This document shows positions 7,198-14,268 of a DNA stretch of 14,779 nucleotides, piece after piece. How positions within the stretch are numbered: position 1 is the first letter of the stretch; each line of letters starts with the position of its first letter. Source of the stretch: Ramicandelaber brevisporus (taxonomy: Eukaryota > Kickxellomycota > Ramicandelaberales > Ramicandelaberaceae); contig MU603039.1 of NCBI GenBank assembly GCA_025201865.1, forward strand, positions 1 through 14,779. Direction: 5' to 3'. The position numbers and the translations under genes were made by a program. The notes under the pieces were generated by a model. It ran no database searches. It worked only from the letters and a program-made list of their open reading frames with translations, and was not told the DNA's origin.

Positions 7198-8067
7198 TTA
7201 GTTAACCTTGAGTCCCATTCTCATGAACATTGAGGTCAAGAACACAACACGGTCACCATTCACGGCTGTCAAATCACTGACCAGGTTCTTGTTCTCTGGC
7301 ACTGTGTAAAACTTTGGGTTCAAGTCAGTTGGAATCACTTCCGGGTGCAGTCCCGTCACAACCGCAAAGCCACCACGCTGGTACTTGCGCGCAACAATGG
7401 CGGCCATGTCCGTCTTTTTACCATCGCGATCAACGGCATAAGTTGCCCACACTCTCACCTTCTGATTCTTGAAGTTCTTGGCATCCACGTAGTAGCCACC
7501 GCCATTGTAGTACACCTTGAGCTGGCGCGGCATTTTGCGCTTGATGGACTCGTCACATCCATGGTCATCGTCTCCACCCGAGAGAGGACTGGCAATGTTG
7601 ATGGCTATCGCACGCGCGCCATTCTCGTTTCTGTAGTCAAAGCCCGGATACACGCAGCCTTTGCACAGCCCCGGGAAGAACTTGAGTTCGCGCGGTCCGG
7701 CCACTTGCAGCGGCGTTCCCATTTCAAACTCAATCCGATCGCTTGCATAGTACCCGCCTGCGCACAGTCCCAGGTACTTGCCGCCCTTTTTGGTTACAAA
7801 CTCCACGATGCGCTTGTTGGCAGTTCCCGACAGGTCGCGGACGTAGGGCAAGTCACGGCCTCCTGGAATGACCAGCAAAGCAGTGCGGGATTCCCAGTCG
7901 GGCTCGGTGGTGAGATATTTGGCGGTGGTGGTGGTCACGATGTAGTTGGTGGAGAAGAAGGTTTGGAGGGTCTTGAGAGTGTGCTTGATCATTATTGGGC
8001 CGGCACCGTCTCCGACATAGAGAAGAATCTGCTTCTTGGTAGAAGTGTTGCGGTTGGAGACAGGCAT
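7198..8067 (-). CDS. Stand-alone biotin-protein ligase N-terminal-like (BPL_N) glutamine-amidotransferase-fold protein
   Basis: The 289-aa product matches the N-terminal domain of fungal biotin-protein ligases (BPL_N, class I glutamine-amidotransferase fold). It opens with a beta-strand and nucleotide-site-like loop (ILLYVGDGAGP, 14-24), then VIPGGRDLPY (66-75), and a nucleophile elbow LGLCAGGYYAS (99-109) with Cys-102. The HPE motif of class I amidotransferases is at 241-243 (GLHPEV), so Cys, His and Glu of a catalytic triad appear intact. The protein ends soon after, with no biotin-binding or BPL_C catalytic domain, so it cannot itself biotinylate. The ATG at 8065-8067 is chosen because the sequence upstream of it is a pyrimidine-tract translation. 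It probably hydrolyses or modifies an unidentified substrate in the cytosol; the reaction is unknown. Fold is confident, role is not. Confidence 0.8.
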   Translation of the reverse strand: MPVSNRNTSTKKQILLYVGDGAGPIMIKHTLKTLQTFFSTNYIVTTTTAKYLTTEPDWESRTALLVIPGGRDLPYVRDLSGTANKRIVEFVTKKGGKYLGLCAGGYYASDRIEFEMGTPLQVAGPRELKFFPGLCKGCVYPGFDYRNENGARAIAINIASPLSGGDDDHGCDESIKRKMPRQLKVYYNGGGYYVDAKNFKNQKVRVWATYAVDRDGKKTDMAAIVARKYQRGGFAVVTGLHPEVIPTDLNPKFYTVPENKNLVSDLTAVNGDRVVFLTSMFMRMGLKVN

Positions 8068-8631
8068 CGTGTTGTGAGGAGAGCAACAGGTAGCAAAGGA
8101 CAAGTCGTTCGAGGTGAGGTGAAGGGTGTGAAGGGTAAACAGTGAAGGACGGAGGGTGAAAAGCGAAGAGTGAAGGACGAAGGGTGTGTAAAGTGGCAAG
8201 TCAAGTCAAGTCAGAACGGGGAAAGTTTGTGGAAGGTCGCCCAAGGGACACCGAACCCCCTTTTCTATCGGACAATCATCACACTCTGCCAAACATCGGC
8301 AACACCGTGAGAAACACTGTGCAAACGGAGTCGGGACGTGACATGATGCGATAGGTCTCTGATTTCCAACAAAAGAAAAAGAGAGTTTCCCCCGAATCGT
8401 ATGACCCGAATGACCCGTTTGCTGCTGCTGCTACTGTGGTTACTGTTATTCTCGGTGTGGTCACCTCTGAATCCACATCGCCTGATAAATTTTGGGCACC
8501 ACATCTGCTGGTGTTCATGTAGCTAGTACAGAAAGCATGATAGCCATGTTTAAAGATTGCAAGCTAAATATTGGCATATTAAATAAAGAGAGGATAAAAT
8601 GGAAGGGGGATAAAGATGGTAAAGATGCTAT
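8068..8631. promoter_or_regulatory. Intergenic: BPL_N promoter and 3' end of the seven-helix gene
   Basis: About 560 bp between two minus-strand genes. Adjacent to the BPL_N start, 8105-8215 is purine-rich on +, so pyrimidine-rich in the sense strand. It contains two copies of AGTGAAGGACG (8141-8151, 8169-8179) and a tandem pentamer (AAGTC)3 at 8198-8212. A direct repeat of ATGACCCG lies around 8401-8417. The part next to 8631 is AT-rich and would be the 3' UTR of the seven-helix gene. Two overlapping minus-strand frames of 79 codons here (8265-8518) have no protein-like features. Confidence 0.5.
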
Positions 8632-8825
8632 TTAATACTGCTGTTGGTAAAGCGGCGACTGCGGACGCTGCTGCTGTTGCTGCTGCTGCTGCGCTTGCGC
8701 CTGATAATGCTGGAACTGAGGCTGCATACGCTGCTGCTGCTGCTGTATTTGCTGTGGCGGATATACATTGTTGGAACGAACGGAGCCAGTCGCAGAGTAA
8801 GAAGGATTGTATCCTTGGTAGCCTG

Positions 8826-8856
<31 letters not shown>

Positions 8857-10602
8857 GAATTGCTGCTGCTGGTTGCTCATCACACTCTGCCCATCATGGG
8901 ACTGGTAGTATGAATACTCATTCGTAGCCTGAGCAGACTGGTACTCGTTGTGCATCTTGTCGCTGTATGCGTACTCAAGGTTATCAGGATGGCTGCTGGC
9001 CAGGTTGTATCCACCTTGATACGGCGAAGTGTTGTTGGATCCAAACTGTGGGCCTTTGCCGTGATGGTTATTGCTGGTGTTAGTGTTTGCACCGCCAGCA
9101 CCCTGAGTTCCACGAGTTCCGCCGGGATTGCTGCGCGAGGTCGAGCGCTCTTCACGGCCAGCCGTGTCCGACAGATCCTCCTGGACGTGGAGAATGAACA
9201 GCACACTTCCAAACAAAATCAGCGGGGCAATGTACAGCAAGATACCGTCTGCCATGTATGCAGCAACACCGCGGGTGACCTTGGCACCACGGAGCGCAGC
9301 TGCAACGCCATAAATGATCCAGCCAACAAACATGACGAAGATCAAATATGTCATGCGCTGCAGAGAGGTGCGAGTGCCGTGGTTGAGACGAACTCTGCGC
9401 AGACGGCGCATGTAGTAAACGGCGGTCAGCATAATGATGATACCCTGGGCCAAGAAGGTGCCTGGGTTGCCCAGTGTGAACGTCTTGAAGGCGTAGTAGT
9501 ACACCCATGGGTTGCTGACGAACAGGCCAACAATCATGGCAGACAGAGAGCCAATCATGAGGACCATCGACACGACAGAGAAGACGACAATGCCCCAGTA
9601 CAGCCATGGAATAGACTTGATGTTTTGCATAAACGTGAGCCACTTCAGCATCATGCTGCTGTACAGGATGTAGCCAAGCAGCCACGAGCTAAACTGGACA
9701 ATCAAAACGGCATTGGAGCGACGTTCGATCGTGCCGGTGGCCGCAGCAACAGTGAGATAGTAGATGGCCAAGAGGAACAAAATGACACGGAAGCTCAGCT
9801 GGAAGCCGTAGAAACGGAACTGCCGGCCAATTTCGTAGACGGCGATGGCTGCGAAGATACCAAGCAGAGCACGCAGAGCGTAGCTAACGCCCTTCCACCA
9901 GGTGCTGAAAATGGCTTCATTCCATGGACCTTGGTCGTGCACAAACTGAGCCATTGGGATACTACTGGCCGCCACCATCATCTTGGCGTATCCAGCCATT
10001 TTGACTGCGGTATCGAGACCGACAAATGCTAAGCTGGCGCCGCCGGTGTTAATAGTCCAGTAGTCATCCACACGTTCAGCGTCATAGCCACCAAACTGTT
10101 CATTGTCATTCTGAGTCGCACCGAAAACAGCCAGCTTGATTGGCGGCAATCCGATGTTTGCCTGCAGCTGGGGGAATACATTGGCAAACTGCTTGATAAG
10201 CTGGCTGTATGTCGTGCATCCACTCTGCAGTGCTAGGGGGAAAATCGCAAGAACCGCGCTTCCTTCAATGGCCTGCATCGACTGACCGCGGCCCGATGAC
10301 TGGGCAGGCGGCACTTGGATCTGGCAGCCCGCAGTGAAGTTCAAGACGTAAAATGGCATTGTGGCATTGTAGGCATTCTGCGAGTCGTCGCCGAAAAAGT
10401 CCCACATCTGCGCATCGAGTCTTTCAGGGTAGCCTGGCAGAGTGAGACTACCGTCTGATTTCTTGGGGTTGTACAGTGTTACTGAGGCCGTTGCGAAGCT
10501 AGCAAACAAACCGACTATCAGCGCCGTGCATAGCAGTGTGAAGCCTCGAAAGCGCAGTGTCGTTGACAACGACGACGACGACGCTGCTCTTGATTTCGCC
10601 AT
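8632..10602 (-). CDS. Seven-transmembrane receptor-like protein with signal peptide, ectodomain and poly-Q tail
   Basis: I do not recognise the family with certainty. The 656-aa product has a signal peptide (hydrophobic 21-39) and a luminal or extracellular domain (about 40-235). That domain has two Cys (93, 129) that could pair, two N-glycosylation sequons (79, 88), and a segment at 111-162 loosely resembling a protease-associated domain. Seven hydrophobic helices follow, at about 238-258, 269-289, 298-319, 333-362, 381-398, 417-437 and 449-472. The loop between helices 5 and 6 is very basic (RRLRRVR near 399-405), so positive-inside topology puts the N-terminus out and the C-terminus in, as in G-protein-coupled receptors. 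The cytoplasmic tail (475-656) is disordered, Asn/Tyr/Gly-rich, with glutamine runs at 578-592 and 619-656. GPR180/GOST-type receptors share this architecture and are the main alternative identity. Gene limits are firm; function is inferred. Confidence 0.72.
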
Positions 10603-11050
10603 CTTCGTTGCTTTGCGGGGCTGTGGAAATTGAAGACGTCAGCAAAAAGGAGACGGTAGATTAGAGCTGACAACAAGGGAAAGAGGTAAAAAGGGAGCGA
10701 GTGTGCTGAAAGGAGGAAAAGAGGGGGGCAAGGTGGAAGGTGTTGGAGTTAAGGGCTTTGATGATTCAAGGAGTGTTGCTGAATGGGGGGAGGAGAGAAG
10801 CGAGTGGGCGGAGTTTTACAGGAACAATTTCGGTACCGCGATTCTTCAACCAACAGTTTTCACGCTGCTAACCAGGTGACCTGATTCGGGTAACCGGCAG
10901 GATACCAAAACAGCCAACAGCAGCAACAAAGAAAAGTGTCCATTTTCAAGCAGATAGAAAGAGAAGAAAGACTTAGCATAGTGGAATTAAGGTGTGAGAC
11001 AATGGTTACTAGCCATTAACCATTGGTTATTGGTTGTTAGCCATTAGCGA
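10603..11050. promoter_or_regulatory. Intergenic: seven-helix gene promoter and aminotransferase 3' end
   Basis: About 450 bp between two minus-strand genes. From 10640 to 10810 the + strand is GA-rich, giving a long CT-rich leader or promoter for the seven-helix gene. At 10874-10897 two short symmetric motifs adjoin: AGGTGACCT and CGGGTAACCGG, about 270-295 bp upstream of the start codon. The end next to the aminotransferase stop carries a cluster of short repeats (11003-11055), listed separately. No ORF or RNA gene was seen. Confidence 0.5.
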
Positions 11051-11055
11051 TTAGT
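11003..11055. repeat. Clustered short direct and inverted repeats at aminotransferase 3' end
   Basis: TAGCCATTA occurs twice, 28 bp apart (11010-11018 and 11038-11046). Between the copies are TAACCA and TGGTTA arms around one T, followed by further TTGG/TTAG variants. The cluster begins just downstream of the aminotransferase stop codon, which it overlaps at 11051-11053, and so would be transcribed in its 3' UTR. It may be a hairpin-forming 3' processing element or a decayed tandem repeat. Confidence 0.55.
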
Positions 11056-12172
11056 GGGCACGGAGTGGTGAAAGAGCCTTGACAAGGACATCGACATGCT
11101 CTGGAGCACGGACCGCCAGACGCACAAATGTTGGGCGGTTGTAACCCGGGCCACCGCTGCGCACTGGAACTCCAGCCTCATGAGCCAGATGCACAATCTG
11201 CTTTGCGGTCTGCTCCTTCTTGACATCCATCCACACCCACGACAGGAACTCCTCGCCGTGGCACTCCCAGGTCGAATCGATTTGAGCCATTGCGTCCACC
11301 AGCATCTTGCGCCACGGTGTAGTGACGCGCCACGTCTCTGCGAGGTACGCTTCATCCTTGACCACCTCGGCAACAAAGGCAATGGCAACGCAGTTGACCG
11401 ACCATGGCACTGCGAGCCGCTTGAGTTCCTGGCAATGCTCAACTGTTGGGCAAATGACTGAGCCCACACGGATACCAGCGCAGCACCACAGCTTGGTCCA
11501 CGAGTGGATCAGGTACACGCTGATTCCACGCTCGCGGAAGAGAGTGGCCAGGAACTCGCCCTGCGAAATGAGCGAATCCTTGCGGAATTCCGACGAAAGC
11601 CATGGCTGCATCGACTCATCAACCAGCGCAACGCCACCATCCGCGACATTGTCGCTCAGCCACTGTTTGAGAGTCTCGACATCCATGTAATCGCCGGTTG
11701 GATTGCATGGGTTGACAATGGACACGACCGGAGTCTTTTCGGCAGTGCCAGCTGGCAAAATCACACGGTTGTTTGCGATGGCGGCACGCTCGTACTCTTT
11801 GTATTGGACGTCCCATGGACCTGCTTTCCAGGGGCCGGCCGGTGCCGTGCGAATGATCAAGTCGAGCAGCTCGCTTGCGCCGTTGCCCAGCAGCAGCCGA
11901 CCCAAGTTGGACTCCTGGAGACCGGCCTCTCGGCCCCACAGGAACTGAGAAAGCGCAGACTTGGCCGGCTCCTGGTTGGCCGCTGGGTAGTGGTTGGTGT
12001 GATCGAGAGCACGGTGGGCAGCCTTGAGAGCGCCGGCTGGAGTGCCGAGGGCATTGGTCGTCACGCTGAAGTCCTCGACGAAGTTCTCAATCGTAGACCA
12101 GCTCTGGCCACCATGAGGCTGCTGGACCGTTGTGTCCCAAGCCTGAGTTTGAGGTTCGGTCTGGACAGGCAT
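11051..12172 (-). CDS. PLP-dependent class I/II aminotransferase, HisC/CobD-like
   Basis: A fold-type I pyridoxal-phosphate enzyme of the histidinol-phosphate aminotransferase / threonine-phosphate decarboxylase-like group, 373 aa and full length. Visible motifs: PHGG at 19-22, GNGASE at 96-101 (cofactor phosphate region), NPCNPTG at 154-160 with Asn-157 against the PLP ring, Asp-185 in VDES (pairs with the PLP nitrogen), SWTK at 224-227 with Lys-227 as the Schiff-base lysine, GIRVG at 233-237, PWSVN at 256-260, and FVRLAVR at 349-355 with Arg-351 for the substrate carboxylate. The PHGG opening and PWSVN resemble CobD/CobC-type proteins more than the usual fungal His5, so I do not assign it to histidine synthesis. 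It is probably a soluble amino-acid or amino-phosphate aminotransferase; the substrate cannot be read from sequence. The start is the only sensible ATG (12170-12172), preceded by an ACT-repeat leader. It diverges from prolidase. Confidence 0.82.
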   Translation of the reverse strand: MPVQTEPQTQAWDTTVQQPHGGQSWSTIENFVEDFSVTTNALGTPAGALKAAHRALDHTNHYPAANQEPAKSALSQFLWGREAGLQESNLGRLLLGNGASELLDLIIRTAPAGPWKAGPWDVQYKEYERAAIANNRVILPAGTAEKTPVVSIVNPCNPTGDYMDVETLKQWLSDNVADGGVALVDESMQPWLSSEFRKDSLISQGEFLATLFRERGISVYLIHSWTKLWCCAGIRVGSVICPTVEHCQELKRLAVPWSVNCVAIAFVAEVVKDEAYLAETWRVTTPWRKMLVDAMAQIDSTWECHGEEFLSWVWMDVKKEQTAKQIVHLAHEAGVPVRSGGPGYNRPTFVRLAVRAPEHVDVLVKALSPLRAH

Positions 12173-12186
12173 CGTATATGCTGAAA

Positions 12187-12244
12187 AGTAGTAGTAGTAG
12201 TAGTGGTGGTAGTAGTGGTAGTCGTGGTAGTCGTCGTCGTAGTG
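12187..12244. repeat. AGT-type trinucleotide array in aminotransferase leader
   Basis: Imperfect (AGT)n with GGT and CGT variants. Read in the sense of the aminotransferase it is (ACT/ACC/ACG)n and ends about 15 nt before the start codon, so it probably lies in the 5' UTR. Confidence 0.75.
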
Positions 12245-12600
12245 AAATGAGTTGCAGTAGCCGGAAGGACAAGGTGAAAAAGGACGTACGGACAGGCAGA
12301 TGAGTAAAAGGTCTGGAGCTGAAATAGAGAGTGAGAGAGAACTAAGCGGGAGGGGGAGGGGTAGTTCCGCTCAATGCGATATAGCGCCACCTCAGCCATA
12401 CACCTGAAAAAGTCATCCGATTCGATTCCCTTATCGATGACCTCGTGGCTTATTGGACGAGTTCCTCTCCCAATGGATCATTCTAAATTATTTGTTTGTA
12501 TTGGCTGCCCACTCAGCGAATCAGTCAGGTGATTCTCCCCGAGTGGCTGTCGCCGATGCTGGTGCAACGTCAGAGCAGCGTCGTCACATTGGCAGCAGCG

Positions 12601-12608
12601 TATATAAA
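12601..12608 (+). promoter_or_regulatory. TATA box of prolidase gene
   Basis: TATATAAA is a strong match to the consensus. It lies 35 bp before an in-frame ATG at 12636 and 188 bp before the preferred ATG at 12789. Initiation at ordinary fungal distances would place the mRNA 5' end close to 12636. The exact start site therefore decides whether the upstream ATG is translated. Confidence 0.55.
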
Positions 12609-12701
12609 TCTCGGTCAAAAACTTTGTTCATCTTGATGATCCTCCGCCGCTTCATCAGCAACTTTGTCACCACCACCACCACCACGAGAACGTTACACAG
12701 G

Positions 12702-12761
12702 AACAACTACAACTACAACTACAACTACAACTGCAGCTACAACTACAACTACAACTGCAGC
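12702..12761 (+). repeat. (AAC TAC)n hexanucleotide repeat in prolidase leader
   Basis: Two blocks of alternating AAC and TAC triplets, each ending in TGCAGC, directly after a (CAC)6 run at 12668-12685. In the prolidase frame the blocks would encode an Asn-Tyr repeat. The pattern is visible directly; it is probably length-variable between strains. Confidence 0.8.
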
Positions 12762-12788
12762 GTCTTTTTCTATCGCACAATTCACACA

Positions 12789-14174
12789 ATGTCTTCCTCC
12801 ATCCTTGCCTCCCGCTACCCAGCCAAGCTGCACTTTGAGAATGTGCTGAAGCAGCTGCCGCAGTCCATCGTCTCCGCCAAGGGAGCCGTTATCGCCGTTG
12901 CTGGCAATCCGACTCCACTTCGCTACGGCACTGACGTAGAGCTCGACTTCCGCCAGAACCAGGACTTTGTGTACCTGACCGGCGCCGAAGAGCATGACTT
13001 TGCCGTTGTTTATGACATTGCCGCTCGCAAGCTGGTTCTCATCGCGCCACGCATCAGCAACGACGAGGCCGTGTGGATTGGCGTCCCACCAACTGCCAGC
13101 GAGCTGAGCGCCAAGTACGAATGCGACGAACTGCGCTACAATGACGAGCTTTCCCAAGTCTTGGCCGAGCTGAACCCAACCGCCATTTACATGCTCAACA
13201 GCCAGGATCCGGCCAAGGTTCTTCCATCCGAGTTTGTGGCGCTGGCTGACACCTCTGATGCCCTGATTGAGGCGATTCACGAGGCTCGCATGTTCAAGAC
13301 TCCGTACGAGGTCGAGCTCATGCGCCATGCCAACAAGGTCAGCAGCGAGGCTCACGCCGAGTTGATGAAGAATGTGCGCACTGGCATCAACGAGCGTCAT
13401 CTGCATGCCCTGTTCAAGGATTACTGCTTCCGCAACGAGCTGTTCAACCAAGCCTACAACGCCATTGTTGGTCGTGGCACTAACGCTGCCATTTTGCACT
13501 ATGGCAAGAACTCTGCCGACATCACCAACGAGTCGGATGTAGTCCTGGTGGATGCCGGAGGTGAGTATCGCGGCTATGCATCGGATATCACACGTGTGTT
13601 CCCAGTTGGCAAGAAGTTTACGGATGATGCTCGCTTTGTGTACGAGACTGTGCTCGACATGCAGCACACCGTTTTGGGCGAGCTCAAGCCTGGCGTTCAG
13701 TGGGAGGACATGCACCGTCTCGCCGAGAGCCGCTTGCTGGATGCTTTGTACAAGTCCGGCATCGTGAACAGCACTGTTCCGAAGTCCAAGGCTGTTGAGC
13801 TGCACGTCCCCGCCATCTTCTTCCCACACGGTCTTGGCCATTCCATCGGCATCGATGTCCACGACACCAACGGCTATCCAAAGGGTGTCGAGCGCATCCA
13901 GGAGCCCGGCATTCGCTACCTGCGCATGCGTCGCCAGCTCCAGCCAGGCATGGTTGTCACCGTTGAGCCAGGATTCTACTTTGTGGACATGCTGATTGAC
14001 GAGGCGCTGGGCAAGCCAGAGTTCGAAGGCGTATTCAACGTGGAGGTCCTGAACCGTTTCCGCAAGGTTGGAGGCGTTCGTATTGAGGATAACGTGCTGA
14101 TCACTGAGAATGGCATTGACAATCTGACCATTGCTCCAAAGACTGTCGCCGAAATCGAAGCTCTTCGTCAGTAA
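12789..14174 (+). CDS. Prolidase / Xaa-Pro aminopeptidase, metallopeptidase family M24B
   Basis: Cleaves Xaa-Pro dipeptides or N-terminal Xaa-Pro bonds during peptide turnover, normally in the cytosol. The 461-aa protein has the N-terminal creatinase/prolidase-like domain (about 8-160; DFRQNQDFVYLTG at 53-65), then the pita-bread catalytic domain. All five dinuclear metal ligands are visible: Asp-255 (VDAGGEY), Asp-266 (SDITR), His-351 (HGLGHSIG), Glu-393 (VEPGFYF) and Glu-433 (RIEDNVL). His-358 in VHD and Arg-431 also match the family. Length and motifs fit the fungal prolidase (PEPD/PepP) group. ATG 12789 is chosen because it begins where conserved sequence starts. An upstream in-frame ATG at 12636 would add 51 residues that are basic and free of acidic residues. 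It ends 94 bp from the convergent small secreted-protein gene. Confidence 0.9.
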   Translation: MSSSILASRYPAKLHFENVLKQLPQSIVSAKGAVIAVAGNPTPLRYGTDVELDFRQNQDFVYLTGAEEHDFAVVYDIAARKLVLIAPRISNDEAVWIGVPPTASELSAKYECDELRYNDELSQVLAELNPTAIYMLNSQDPAKVLPSEFVALADTSDALIEAIHEARMFKTPYEVELMRHANKVSSEAHAELMKNVRTGINERHLHALFKDYCFRNELFNQAYNAIVGRGTNAAILHYGKNSADITNESDVVLVDAGGEYRGYASDITRVFPVGKKFTDDARFVYETVLDMQHTVLGELKPGVQWEDMHRLAESRLLDALYKSGIVNSTVPKSKAVELHVPAIFFPHGLGHSIGIDVHDTNGYPKGVERIQEPGIRYLRMRRQLQPGMVVTVEPGFYFVDMLIDEALGKPEFEGVFNVEVLNRFRKVGGVRIEDNVLITENGIDNLTIAPKTVAEIEALRQ

Positions 14175-14268
14175 ATATACCATTTTATACTAATACTAAC
14201 ACTAATACTAAGAGTAACTACTTTTAAAACAAGTGAAAACTAATTGTGATTGACTCTCTCGATTGTTT

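Larger units (their letters stand above)
12173..12788. promoter_or_regulatory. Divergent promoter region between aminotransferase and prolidase
   Basis: About 615 bp separate the two start codons. On the aminotransferase side, 12187-12244 is a degenerate (AGT/GGT/CGT)n array, 15-72 bp upstream of its ATG, and 12280-12365 is GA-rich on + (CT-rich in sense). On the prolidase side there is a clear TATATAAA at 12601-12608, a (CAC)6 run at 12668-12685 and an (AAC TAC)n array at 12702-12761. The prolidase frame remains open from TTG at 12453. Most of that is likely untranslated, but an ATG at 12636 could add a presequence (see findings). Confidence 0.6.

Noticed and set aside
8265-8518. Two overlapping 79-codon minus-strand frames between BPL_N and the seven-helix gene
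   Set aside because: They compete with each other, lack protein-like features and sit in promoter/3' UTR sequence.
8950-10032. A 360-codon plus-strand frame opposite the seven-helix gene
   Set aside because: It is the complementary shadow of hydrophobic codons and yields a His/Gln/Asn-rich sequence without structure or motifs.
12693-14183. A 496-codon minus-strand frame opposite the prolidase
   Set aside because: It lies antisense to a complete conserved enzyme and arises from its codon bias; the translation is not like any known protein and has no domain.
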